From Rariloculus sp965263005 (lineage in GTDB: Bacteria; Pseudomonadota; Gammaproteobacteria; Steroidobacterales; Rariloculaceae), in assembly GCF_965263005.1 (NCBI RefSeq), contig NZ_OZ253579.1:2604001-2668000 (forward strand): a stretch of DNA of 64,000 nt, read 5' to 3'. Numbering within the stretch: position 1 is the first letter of the stretch; every line of letters begins with the position of its first letter. The position numbers and the translations under genes were made by a program. The notes beneath the pieces were generated by a model. It saw only the letters and a program-made list of their open reading frames with translations, did not search any database and had not been told where the DNA came from. Shown in pieces: positions 43,173-51,819 of the stretch.

Positions 43173-43460
43173 ATGGCAATGCAAAACCCCGTGCATCCTG
43201 GCGCCATCGTGCGAGAAGACTGCTTGAAGCCATTGGCCTTGTCGGTTTCGGAAGGTGCAAGGCGGCTAGGTGTCGGACGTCAGACTCTTTCCCATTTGAT
43301 CAATGAAAAGGCGTCCGTTTCCATCGAAATGGCTTACCGATTGTCAAAGGCATTCGGATCTACACCCGAAACATGGCTTGGCATGCAGTTGGCCTATGAT
43401 CTTGCCCAGTCGCGCGGCCTGGAACAAAAGATCAAGGTAGAGCGCATCGTCGCCGCATAG
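43173..43460 (+). CDS. higA: HigA-like antitoxin (XRE helix-turn-helix)
   Basis: 95 residues: NPVHPGAIVREDCLKPLALS, then the helix-turn-helix VSEGARRLGVGRQTLSHLIN, EKASVSIEMAYRLSKAFGST and PETWLGMQLAYDLAQSRG. It neutralises HigB and represses the operon. Its 3' half is duplicated 4.8 kb downstream (48077-48307). Confidence 0.94.
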   Translation: MAMQNPVHPGAIVREDCLKPLALSVSEGARRLGVGRQTLSHLINEKASVSIEMAYRLSKAFGSTPETWLGMQLAYDLAQSRGLEQKIKVERIVAA

Positions 43461-43549
43461 ATTGCGATTGATCGGCACACTGCGCTCATTGACGATGTCG
43501 TGTATAGGATTTCACATCCATATTTCGAGTCGTAGTAGTAGACGTGCCC
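43321..43549. repeat. higA 3'-half repeat, copy A
   Basis: It shares about 230 bases with 48077-48307, starting tccatcgaaatgg and ending in a 28-base block that is identical in both (43522-43549). Similarity is highest over the higA coding part and the terminal block, lower between. Confidence 0.75.
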
Positions 43550-43877
43550 CGGCGTGGGGACTCGACAGGGAACTCACGATCGAGGAACTCGAGCAGGGTG
43601 CGCTGATAGGGCCTGACCAAGCCTACATTCTTCAGGAACGCCGACGCCAGTAGCGCGAAGCCGCCCCCATGCAATAGGTCCCCAAGGCGCCCGGAACGCG
43701 TGCCAGAAAAATGTGTCGGGCCACCATCGGATCGCGTAGACACGCGTAATGAAGCTGTAACGATCCGGTAATGACACCCGGAATGAAAGCTGGATACTAG
43801 ATTCTTGCTGGGTTGCGTTTCAACGAGAAGCCTTCGCCTCGGGTCGCAGCCGGAGACGCCACTTTGGGAGAGAGCCC
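43461..43877. other. Non-coding stretch after higA
   Basis: No convincing gene. In one minus-strand frame the 28-base shared block reads PGHVYYYDSK in both copies, with a synonymous third-base difference just before the block, which may be a trace of an older gene on that strand. The last ~80 bases precede the DUF6152 gene and carry its ribosome-binding site (gggagag). Confidence 0.5.
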
Positions 43878-44519
43878 ATGAACATCAGGTACGCGATGAG
43901 TGTCGCGTCGATCATGACCCCCTTGCTCATCGCCAGCGGGTCTGGAGTCGCATCGGCACATCACTCTCTCAGCGAGTTTGCACGATCCGAGGTGGTGACA
44001 GTGACCGGCGTCGTCACACAGTTCCGGTTCATCAATCCGCACGCCACCATTGTCGCGGACGTCACCAGGGACGACGGCGATGTCGAAGAATGGGCCTTCG
44101 CGATGGATGATCGCTGGGAACTGGTCGAGGACGGATTCAACCGCAACACGTTTCAGCCCGGCGACGAACTCCTGGTGACCGGTTTGCGCGGGCGAATCAA
44201 CAGGAACTCGCTCTACGTTCAGGAAATCAGGCGGCCCTCGGACGAGTTTATCTACACGGAGGACGCCGGAGAGATTAGCCAAGGCGCACCGCCCGAGGGC
44301 CTCTCCAGCATTGGGAAAAGGCGCCGTCGGTCGGGACGGCCGGCCTTCGGCGAGGTCGACATGGACGGCGACGGGTCGCTGTCGATAGCTGAAGTCACTT
44401 GGTTGTACGATCTGGTGACAGGACTCGGCCAGAATCTGGCGCCTTCCGCGGAAACGTTTTTCGGGCAGATGGACGTCAATGGTGATGGGGTGATCAGCGA
44501 GGATGAGTATCCAAATTAG
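43878..44519 (+). CDS. DUF6152 family exported protein with C-terminal EF-hand pair
   Basis: 213 residues. Signal peptide (~1-27, cleaved before HHS), then the DUF6152 domain (~28-115): AHHSLSEFARSEVVTVTGVV, INPHATIVADV, EEWAFAMDDRWELVEDGFNR, and FQPGDELLVTGLRGRINRNS. The C-terminal third has two EF-hand loops, DMDGDGSLSIAEV (~157-169) and DVNGDGVISEDEY (~199-211), both with the acidic ligands to bind Ca2+. DUF6152 has no known activity. Probably co-transcribed with the next gene. Confidence 0.85.
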   Translation: MNIRYAMSVASIMTPLLIASGSGVASAHHSLSEFARSEVVTVTGVVTQFRFINPHATIVADVTRDDGDVEEWAFAMDDRWELVEDGFNRNTFQPGDELLVTGLRGRINRNSLYVQEIRRPSDEFIYTEDAGEISQGAPPEGLSSIGKRRRRSGRPAFGEVDMDGDGSLSIAEVTWLYDLVTGLGQNLAPSAETFFGQMDVNGDGVISEDEYPN

Positions 44520-44615
44520 GTTTCGGTGCGCTGCGTGCCTGCCGGGAGGATAATTGTCCGCCTGTGTAGCACGCGCCTCACTTGCGGCCGGCACCTTCAT
44601 TCAGGATTTACCAAC

Positions 44616-45749
44616 GTGAAGAAAACGACTTATTGGTTTCTGGTGACGCTTTGGAGTTTGGGGTTGGCCCAGGGTGTCTCTGCTCAGGGCTTGCTCATCA
44701 GCAACGCCCGAGTGATTGTCGGCAATGGCGAGGTTCTCGACAGCGCCAACCTCCTGATCCTTGGAGGACGAATCATCGAACTCTCGGAGGAAACGATTCC
44801 CGACACGCAGGACGTGCCGGTGATCGACGCACAGGGTCTTACGGCGCTGCCGGGATTCATCGACTCGCATCGCGACGTTATCCAGGGCGACCCCGACGCG
44901 TGGCTGCGGGACGCTGAGCAGCGCATGCGTGAATACCTGGAACTGGGGATCACGACGGTACTGTCGGTAGACCACGAGATCGAGCACATTCTGCAACTGC
45001 GCGATCTGCTGGAAGCCCGTGAGATCGAGGGGCCGCGAATTGTCGTGTCGGGCTTAGTGCCGCTCGTGGGCGATGATGGAGCACCCGTCGACGCGGTGGA
45101 TGTGCGGGAGGCTGTGCAGGAGCACGCCTACGCCGGCGCCGACGCCATTGCTTCGGTGGTGGTGTCGACCGAAGGCGGCTCCGCGCAGGCGGCGTTGTCG
45201 GCCGCGCGGGACGAGGCCGATAACCAGGGGCTGATGACCGTGACCCACATCGAGAGCGTGCCGGATCTTGTTGCAGCGGTGGACGGGGGTAGCGGCTACC
45301 TGACCGGAACCCCGCACATCGGGCATTTGGACGAGGCGACGGCCCGCCGCATTGTGGAAACCGGCCAGTACAATGCCGAGTACGGACTCGTGATGACCTC
45401 CGCGCTTGGCGCTCCGCTGAACGCCGGCTCGGGCCCGGCCAATGCACGCCTGTTGCATGACGTGGGAATTCACTACGGGTTCGGGACGGGTACTTCGCTG
45501 GCTCCAAACGAGGCTCTGCGTCATGAATTGAACACCCTCGAAGCGGTGTTCTCCAACGATGAAATCATAGGCACATTGACGCTGCAGGGCGGGTACGCCA
45601 CTCGCCGTGACGATGCGCTGGGCACGTTGCGGGTAGGCAAGATAGCGGACGTCGTCATCGTTGACGGTGATCCGTTGGCCGAATTGGACGACCTCTACAA
45701 CGTCATAGCGGTCGTGCGATCCGGAAGACTCGTCATCGACCATCGCTAA
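44616..45749 (+). CDS. Exported amidohydrolase-like protein with degenerate metal site
   Basis: 377 residues from GTG 44616, where a signal peptide begins (KKTTYWFLVTLWSLGLAQGV, cut after SAQ). The composite N-/C-terminal beta sandwich of the amidohydrolase superfamily is clear (LLISNARVIVGNGEVLDSAN; GTLRVGKIADVVIVDGDPL), as is the barrel. However the HxH metal motif after PGFID reads SHRDV, and the late metal Asp (normally GTD) reads GTGTS. Two later His positions (VTHIES, GTPHIGHL) survive. It is probably a changed or inactive relative of imidazolonepropionase/Xaa-Pro dipeptidase-type enzymes. Confidence 0.8.
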   Translation: MKKTTYWFLVTLWSLGLAQGVSAQGLLISNARVIVGNGEVLDSANLLILGGRIIELSEETIPDTQDVPVIDAQGLTALPGFIDSHRDVIQGDPDAWLRDAEQRMREYLELGITTVLSVDHEIEHILQLRDLLEAREIEGPRIVVSGLVPLVGDDGAPVDAVDVREAVQEHAYAGADAIASVVVSTEGGSAQAALSAARDEADNQGLMTVTHIESVPDLVAAVDGGSGYLTGTPHIGHLDEATARRIVETGQYNAEYGLVMTSALGAPLNAGSGPANARLLHDVGIHYGFGTGTSLAPNEALRHELNTLEAVFSNDEIIGTLTLQGGYATRRDDALGTLRVGKIADVVIVDGDPLAELDDLYNVIAVVRSGRLVIDHR

Positions 45750-45827
45750 GGGAGAGCGATTGAACAAGCCCAGCCGCGGAGATGTCCTCGTGGGAGCGGG
45801 CGGGTCGCTCGTCCGACCAAAGCCTGG

Positions 45828-47234
45828 TCATGCGGGGAATTCCACGCTGACCTTCAATCCGGGGCGATTGGATTGCAATTCGACAACTCCCCCATGCAGC
45901 TTGGCAATGGCCACCACCAGACTCAGCCCTAGGCCACTGCCCTCGAAGTCGCGGTGGGCCTCGAGTCGATGGAATCGCTCGAATACATTCTCGCGTTCGG
46001 ATTCGGGAATTCCGGGCCCGGTATCGGAGACGAAGAATCGGGGGCCGTGTTCTCCATTTTCAAGCCCCACCGTCACCGTCCCGCCGGGCGGCGTGTACTT
46101 GACCGCATTGTCCACCAGGTTCGACATCGCTTGAGAAAGCAGATCCTGGTCTCCCAGAAACGCGCCCAATGCGACCGTCTGACTGTGAAGTGTGACACCT
46201 TTCTCGGCCGCTACAGGCCAATAGAATTCCACTACGTCCATCGTGACATGCGCAAGGTCCACCTGTTCGAAATCACGACGGCGGGCGCCTGCCTCGATCT
46301 GCGCGATGCGTAGCAGCGCGTTGAAGGTTCCCAGCATCCTGCCGGCCTCCTCGATCGATTCGTCGATGTACGAATCGAGATTGGCATCGCGCGGCAGCAA
46401 GGCGCGAAGCTCCTCCAGATTGTTGTGCAATCTCGTCAAGGGCGAGCGCAGATCGTGCGCTATCGCGTTTGAAACGTGCTTCACGCCCGCCATCAGCACC
46501 TCTATCTGATCCATCATTTCGTTCAGATTGAGCGCCAACCGATCGAACTCGTCGTTCGCCTGATCGATTGGAACGCGGCTGGACAGGTCCCCGCGCCGAA
46601 TCCGTCGGCTGGTTCGATTCAGCCTCTCTAGCCGCTTCCCCACGATCCTGGACATCACGGTGCTCCCGGCCACTCCGATCGCGAGCATGAGCAGGAACCC
46701 CACGGGAACGGACACTTGAAGAATGTCATCGATCACGTCGAGTTCGTTCGCGACGCGGCCGTATACGAGCCCGTACTCCTCGGTCAGGGCAACGAAACGC
46801 GCGAGCACGAGCCTATCGGGGAATACGCGCGCCCGTGAATCCATCTCAAAGTTGAACCATTGAGCGTCGTCGAACAGCACCCGGCATGGCGGGTCGAGCA
46901 GCTCAGCCGCCGGCCACAGGTTCAGGGTACCGGTGACGGGACGGCAGGCTCTGTCGACGAGAACAAAGACGCTTTCGCCATCGGGGCTCCTGGCGATACG
47001 CGCCTCGACATCCGCAGCCAGTGCCTCCACTCCCTCTGCCTGAAAAAGACGGATCATCTCAGCACCGCCCGGCTCGATCGACGCGGTCAGGTCCCGATAG
47101 AGGTAAGACGTGGCCAGCAGGTAGACAAACACCCCGAAAACGAGAAATCCGAGCGCGAGGGCCGCCATGAAGGCGAGCGAGACGCGGAACGTTGTGCTAC
47201 GTGTTCTCAGCCCGGAGAACATAACCGGCACCAC
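45828..47234 (-). CDS. Sensor histidine kinase
   Basis: 468 residues; ATG at 47222 is an alternative start. TM1 (~18-42), a periplasmic region (~43-165) and TM2 (~168-192) lead to a HAMP domain (SRRIRRGDLSSRVPIDQAND), a dimerisation/phosphorylation box with the His in NAIAHDLRSPLTRL, and a HATPase domain with the N box NLVDNAVKYTPPGG, G1 DTGPGIPESE and G2 GSGLGLSLVVAIAKLHGG. Its start lies inside the response regulator gene (38-base overlap), so the two form an operon. The stimulus is unknown. Confidence 0.93.
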   Translation of the reverse strand: MVPVMFSGLRTRSTTFRVSLAFMAALALGFLVFGVFVYLLATSYLYRDLTASIEPGGAEMIRLFQAEGVEALAADVEARIARSPDGESVFVLVDRACRPVTGTLNLWPAAELLDPPCRVLFDDAQWFNFEMDSRARVFPDRLVLARFVALTEEYGLVYGRVANELDVIDDILQVSVPVGFLLMLAIGVAGSTVMSRIVGKRLERLNRTSRRIRRGDLSSRVPIDQANDEFDRLALNLNEMMDQIEVLMAGVKHVSNAIAHDLRSPLTRLHNNLEELRALLPRDANLDSYIDESIEEAGRMLGTFNALLRIAQIEAGARRRDFEQVDLAHVTMDVVEFYWPVAAEKGVTLHSQTVALGAFLGDQDLLSQAMSNLVDNAVKYTPPGGTVTVGLENGEHGPRFFVSDTGPGIPESERENVFERFHRLEAHRDFEGSGLGLSLVVAIAKLHGGVVELQSNRPGLKVSVEFPA

Positions 47235-47877
47235 GGATGGTATGAATCAGCGGTTGGTCGTACCCTTTGTCGACTTTCTTGCGAAGCCTGCTGATATGCA
47301 CGTCGATCACGTTGGTGCGTGGATCGAAATGATAGTCCCAGACACCCTCCAACAACATCGTCCGGGTGACGACCTGCCCAGCGTGGCGCAGCAGGTATTC
47401 CAACAGGCGAAACTCTCTCGGCATGAGTTCGATGACGTCCCCGTTACGCGATACGACGCGGCCTGAGACATCCATCTTCAGTCCGGCGACCTCCAGGGTA
47501 GATTCTTGCTTAGGTTCGGTGGACCGCCGAGCGAGCGTCTCGATTCGGGCAAGCAACTCCGAGAACGCAAACGGCTTCGTCAGGTAGTCGTCACCGCCGG
47601 CACGAAGCCCCTTGACCCGCTCGTCGACCTCAGCGAGCGCACTCAGCAGCAGAATAGGCACGCGATTGTTCGAAGCGCGCACACTTCTCACGATTGTCAG
47701 ACCGTCGATACCGGGCAACATCCTGTCCACCACGAGCACGTCAAACGTCTCCCCCATCGCGGCGAGCAGGCCTTCATTGCCGCCGGCGACATGATCGGCG
47801 AGGTGACCCGATTCCTTCAGTCCCTTCACGATAAAGTCAGCGACTCGAACATCGTCTTCGATGACGAGTATTCTCAT
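47197..47877 (-). CDS. OmpR/PhoB-family response regulator
   Basis: 226 residues from ATG 47877 (MRILVIEDDVRVADFIVKGL). Receiver domain (1-115) with the acidic pair EDD, the phosphoacceptor in VLVVDRMLPGIDG (Asp51) and the Lys in DDYLTKPFAFSELL. C-terminal winged helix (~128-224) with MPREFRLLEYLLRHAGQVVT and NVIDVHISRLRKKVDKGYDQ. Phosphorylated by the overlapping kinase. Target genes cannot be read. Confidence 0.95.
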   Translation of the reverse strand: MRILVIEDDVRVADFIVKGLKESGHLADHVAGGNEGLLAAMGETFDVLVVDRMLPGIDGLTIVRSVRASNNRVPILLLSALAEVDERVKGLRAGGDDYLTKPFAFSELLARIETLARRSTEPKQESTLEVAGLKMDVSGRVVSRNGDVIELMPREFRLLEYLLRHAGQVVTRTMLLEGVWDYHFDPRTNVIDVHISRLRKKVDKGYDQPLIHTIRGAGYVLRAENT

Positions 47878-48415
47878 AGCGTAGGTTCCCGCAAGTGCCA
47901 ATCTATCCCAAGCCGGTGTACTTCGTCAGAGCCTTTCCGACAGAAAGGGCGTGGATCCAGGAGAGTACCCGGCTCATCTGGTTTCCTTCAAGCCACATTG
48001 TTCTGACCGTGCCGCCATCGGCGCTCATTCATCATTCGCTGTTTGATTTTCGGACGCACGCGCAGGATGTTCCATTTCCATCGAAATGGCCTACCGGTTG
48101 TCAAAGGCATTCGGCTCTACACCCGAAACATGGCTTGGCATGCAGTTGGCCTATGACCTTGCCCAGTCGCGCGACCTGGAACACAAGATCAAGGTCGAGC
48201 GCATCGTCGCCGCAAAGAGTGCGGCCGTTCAGCACACGGTGCCCATCAACGATTTCCAGGTATAGGTTTTCGGATCGACATTTCGAGTCGTAGTAGTAGA
48301 CGTGCCCAGGCAATACAACCCCCCGAGAAATATAACCGTGCGGTTCGCCAGGTCCATCGTCGATATCGGTCCCCAGGGACGACGACATTGCACCCACCAG
48401 CCTCGCGTCATCCAT
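47878..48415. other. Gap with only a higA fragment
   Basis: Apart from the higA 3' copy, no gene is evident. The stretch before 48071 (47878-48070) should hold the promoter of the two-component operon. Confidence 0.6.
48071..48265 (+). pseudogene. higA 3' fragment (copy B of the repeat)
   Basis: 64 codons in one frame: SISIEMAYRLSKAFGSTPET, WLGMQLAYDLAQSRDLEHKI and a longer tail VPINDFQV before TAG. No helix-turn-helix, start codon or toxin partner precedes it. It is similar to the C-terminal half of the intact HigA at 43173-43460, and the downstream 28-base block (48280-48307) is identical to 43522-43549. Confidence 0.8.
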
Positions 48416-49225
48416 TCAAAACCCGTACCGAACCGACAGCCGCACCCCCTGGCGGGCGATATCCCCGCGGGTCGGCGCCAGCTCGAGCGGGACCGTCCGG
48501 CTGCCGTCCCGCCATTGCACTTGGCCCGCGCCCTCGCCCGTGCCCACCTCGCCGTGATCCATGTACCGCCACACCAGCTCGAGCGTCGCCCGCTCGCCCA
48601 GTGCCCGCGCCAGTCCCGCCGTCACCGTCCAGGCCCAATCCGTCCGGCTGCCGCCCGGCACGATCGTCTCGGTCCTCGGGAACGTCATCCGCGTCTCGCC
48701 GGTGCGGTGGCGGACCCGGCCGATCCCGAGTCCCATGAACGGGCGAAACGGTCCGAGATTCGGTACGCCCCACGCCGCCAGATCCACCTGGGCGCCCAGC
48801 ACGCCGGACACCGAGGACACCTCGGTGCGGACGGACTGCTCGCGGTCCGGCACCAGGAAATTCGCCCGGCCCTCGAACGCGAACCCACGGCGGTATTCGA
48901 ACACCGCTTCGAGACGCACGGCCGGCGATACCGCGTAGCCGAATCCGAGTTCAAGCCCCTCGGCCGCTTCGAACTCGCCGGCAGCTTGAAGTTCGGCGCC
49001 GTCCTCGCCGCGGCCGCACCCGTAGAGCGCCGCCGGAGAAACGGCCGCGCAGTCCGCGTCCCTGAAGCGCGTGTCCGCGGTGCCGTCCCAACCGATCCCA
49101 CCGCGCAGGTACCATACTTGGGCGGCCGCCGTCCCGGACACCGCCCACGCCGCGAGCGGGATCAGGATCCACCTCACGACGCCGTTGCACCGGGCCGCGG
49201 ACCCTCGTTTTAAGTTCCGGCTCAT
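48416..49225 (-). CDS. Outer-membrane beta-barrel protein
   Basis: 269 residues from ATG 49225, chosen for the GAGG nine bases upstream; an ATG at 49243 is also possible. Signal peptide (VVRWILIPLAAWAVSGTAAA, cut before QVWYLRG). The rest alternates short amphipathic strands (GLELGFGYAVSPAVRLEAVF, FRPFMGLGIGRVRHRTG, RATLELVWRYMDHG) and ends VRLSVRYGF, the C-terminal Phe signal for BAM insertion. It resembles small 8-12-strand porin-like or opacity-type barrels; ligand unknown. It reads toward the higA fragment. Confidence 0.8.
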   Translation of the reverse strand: MSRNLKRGSAARCNGVVRWILIPLAAWAVSGTAAAQVWYLRGGIGWDGTADTRFRDADCAAVSPAALYGCGRGEDGAELQAAGEFEAAEGLELGFGYAVSPAVRLEAVFEYRRGFAFEGRANFLVPDREQSVRTEVSSVSGVLGAQVDLAAWGVPNLGPFRPFMGLGIGRVRHRTGETRMTFPRTETIVPGGSRTDWAWTVTAGLARALGERATLELVWRYMDHGEVGTGEGAGQVQWRDGSRTVPLELAPTRGDIARQGVRLSVRYGF

Positions 49226-49504
49226 TGAGTCGCGCCTCATCATCGCGCCAACCCCGGCGTGGTTTGAACGGGCCGTGCGTCAATCAACGGCCGAGCCGGC
49301 GTTTGAGCGTGATGGTCAACGACCAGCCGCGTGCGGCCGTTCAGCGCGGGGCCAGCGCCAGCCACCGCACCGGCGCAGCCGGCCGCACACAGCATCGCGT
49401 ATGAGCGTTGCATCGAATCCACGTTCCACGGAAAGGACCGGCATTTAAACCCCTCCCAAATCTCGGTGCAACCGGCAAGATGACGCCGGTACAGCCCCGA
49501 GTTG

Positions 49505-49663
49505 TTCAATGGCACGCTCCTGGACGAATGCCTGAACGTGCACTGGTTTGATGATTCGACGAATGCAAAAGCGAAGCTGCAGGCTTGGCAGCGGAAGTGC
49601 AATGAGACTCGGCCTCACCGAGCTCTCAATGAGCTTTCGCCCCTGGAATATCGGGTCCGCTGA
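49505..49663 (+). mobile_element. IS3-family transposase C-terminal remnant
   Basis: 52 residues: FNGTLLDECLNVHWFDDSTN, AKAKLQAWQRKCNETRPHRA, LNELSPLEYRVR, then TGA. These are the last part of the IS3 OrfB integrase core, including the final catalytic Glu (DEC) and the NETRPHRAL motif. The upstream part and inverted repeats are gone. Confidence 0.8.
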
Positions 49664-49878
49664 GCCCAAAGAAGGGCAGAAACTCGCTAACGAAGTGGGC
49701 CGAGAATCGGGGGCCCTTCAGCCAACAGGAGACTCACGGGCCAGGTCGAGTCGTTCCAGGAGGCAGGTCAGAACACAATTTTCTGGGCATCTTGATCACC
49801 TTCGCCCGATGCGAGCGCGAAGCTGTCTCAAACTCAGTTGAAACCCTCGATGGCGATCCTGGTCATCAAGTCTGGCTG

Positions 49879-51432
49879 TCATAGGGTCAGCACGTTCTCC
49901 AGATATCCTTCCAGACGGCCGGCGTCGCTGGCCCTGCACTTGAAACCGATGTAGCCGTCCGGGCGCACGAGGTAGAACCGGCCGTCGTCAGGGCCGTAGA
50001 CCGCGGACAGCGCTTGAGATTCCGGCAGCGTCGCCATGCGCAGAACCGTTCCGAAGCGGTCCTTCAGGCGATTCGCTGCGGAATCGGTATCTCCGCCTCC
50101 GGGCATGACCAGCAGCGTGTAGTCCGGATGTCGGCAGTAGTCCCAGAGCGCGCCGCTGCCTTCGAAGTCGACGTCGGGCGCGCGGTCGCCGATCGCAGGA
50201 CCGTCGATGTCGGCCAGGCCGGGGATCTGTTCGACATAGTCCTTGTAGGTATACGAAATTCCCGAGCAGGTGTTGACGACTCGTTCTGTGTATCCCGGTT
50301 CGAACATGGCCTGCTCGCGGGCCGCGATGCTCTTGCCGTGTGCCATGAAGATGTCGTGCAGGGACGAGGCGGCCCAGATGACCTGCTCGGCGACCGGCCG
50401 GCGCTCGGTTTCGTAGCTGTCGAGCAACTCCGGCCGGGCCTGACCTTTTACGACCAGGGCGAGCTTCCAGCCGAGATTGAAGGCATCCTGCATGCAGCAG
50501 TTCATGCCCTGCCCACCAGTCGTGGAATGCACATGCGCCGCGTCGCCGGCCAGGAACACGTTGCCCTTGCGAAACGTGTCGGCCAGACGCGCCCAGGTTT
50601 CCCATTTGGAATGCCAGACGACGTCCCCGAAGGTGATGCCGTCGTAGTGCTGTTCAAGCAGGCGCCCGAAGGCCTGCTGTGGCGTGATATCGGGATCGTC
50701 GGCTTCGCCACGGTCGCTCAGGAGCAGGCGAAAGTGACCGCCAGGCAACGCCGCCACCATCAGAAAGTGATCCATACCGACGCAATAATGAAAATGGTCC
50801 GTCCAGTCGTCGAAACCATTGAGGAAGATGTCGAGGTTCTGAAAGGAGCTTCCCTTGTAGTCTTTCTCCCGGAGCGAGAAACCGAGTCTCTGGCGGACGC
50901 GCGAGTTGATGCCGTCAGCGGCGACCAGATACCGGCACCGGACCACCTCTTCCGCGTTACCGCGATCCTGATGGACGAGGGTGGCGCGCACTTCGTCCCC
51001 GTCCTGGGCGAGGTCGACGAAGCGGGTGTTGTATTCGATCGAGGCGCCGAACTCGGAGCTTGCAAAGTCGCGGATGAAGCCTTCGGTCTCGCTCTGATTG
51101 TGCGACATGATGCAGTTGTAACGGGACTGGACGGAGGTGTAGTCCAGCCCTGGCCGCACCTCTGAGCGCTCGCCGTCGCGCACGAAGTGCATGACATACC
51201 CCTTGTGCCAGAGGTTCCGATCGAGGACGCGCTGGCTGATCCGTTTGTCGACCTGCTCCAGCAACTCGATCGTGCGAGCATGCAGTGCGAGCGCTCGCGA
51301 CTCCCGCCCGGGTCCAGGCATCTTGTCGATACATCGAAATTCGATTCCGCGCCGGGCCAGTTCCATCGACAGCACGCAGCCGACGGAGCCGCCACCGACG
51401 ATCAGAACGGGGATTTCACTTTCTTTCGCCAT
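49879..51432 (-). CDS. FAD-dependent monooxygenase (phenol hydroxylase/MhpA-like)
   Basis: 517 residues. Rossmann FAD motif VLIVGGGSVGCVLSMELARR (~9-28), a central RYLVAADGINSRVRQRLG DG motif (~165-182), and the FAD ribose motif GNVFLAGDAAHVHSTTGGQG (~287-306) followed by MNCCMQDAFNLGWKLALVVK, typical of the group that hydroxylates phenolic or polyketide substrates; a short thioredoxin-like C-terminal domain (~400-517) also fits. It starts 13 bases after the truncated methyltransferase on the same strand and is divergent from the TonB receptor. Confidence 0.9.
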   Translation of the reverse strand: MAKESEIPVLIVGGGSVGCVLSMELARRGIEFRCIDKMPGPGRESRALALHARTIELLEQVDKRISQRVLDRNLWHKGYVMHFVRDGERSEVRPGLDYTSVQSRYNCIMSHNQSETEGFIRDFASSEFGASIEYNTRFVDLAQDGDEVRATLVHQDRGNAEEVVRCRYLVAADGINSRVRQRLGFSLREKDYKGSSFQNLDIFLNGFDDWTDHFHYCVGMDHFLMVAALPGGHFRLLLSDRGEADDPDITPQQAFGRLLEQHYDGITFGDVVWHSKWETWARLADTFRKGNVFLAGDAAHVHSTTGGQGMNCCMQDAFNLGWKLALVVKGQARPELLDSYETERRPVAEQVIWAASSLHDIFMAHGKSIAAREQAMFEPGYTERVVNTCSGISYTYKDYVEQIPGLADIDGPAIGDRAPDVDFEGSGALWDYCRHPDYTLLVMPGGGDTDSAANRLKDRFGTVLRMATLPESQALSAVYGPDDGRFYLVRPDGYIGFKCRASDAGRLEGYLENVLTL

Positions 51433-51444
51433 AACGTCCTTACC

Positions 51445-51729
51445 TCAAATCGAATAGTAGGGTATGTCCAGCGACGCCAGGTTGATCTCGGCCTTGGCGA
51501 GCGCTGTCACCGAATCGTCCACCCCGCAATAGCGCTGAACATCCAGGCGCTTCAGCACGTCGCGAATGGGAGATGCATCACCGCAGCCGAGATCGAGAAT
51601 CGCAACCGGTTTCCCACAGCGGCGCTGCACCTCATCCTCCAGGCGCTGGAAGAATCGCGCATGGCCCATGTAGTCGTTTTCGACGAGCTTTTCATACGCC
51701 CGCCATTTTTCGAACAGAGAGTCAGTCAT
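51445..51729 (-). pseudogene. Class I SAM methyltransferase truncated after motif I/II
   Basis: 94 residues: MTDSLFEKWRAYEKLVENDY, then motif I AILDLGCGDASPIRDVLKRL and CGVDDSVTALAKAE (acidic end of strand 2). A stop follows SLDIPYYSI, so two thirds of the Rossmann fold is missing. Intact relatives are 200-280 residues. It could be a pseudogene or a retained fragment; it precedes the FAD monooxygenase on the same strand. Confidence 0.65.
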
Positions 51730-51819
51730 ACTCAGGCTGGAACACTCAAATCCACTTGCTTGCGCTGCGTTCGCGAGAGCCTACACTGTATCGAAGACAC
51801 GACACATAGGAGACAGCCT

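Noticed and set aside
48101..48415. Minus-strand frame of 104 codons
   Set aside because: It mostly lies antisense to the higA fragment; only the short PGHVYYYDSK piece is shared with the other copy, which is too little to call a gene.
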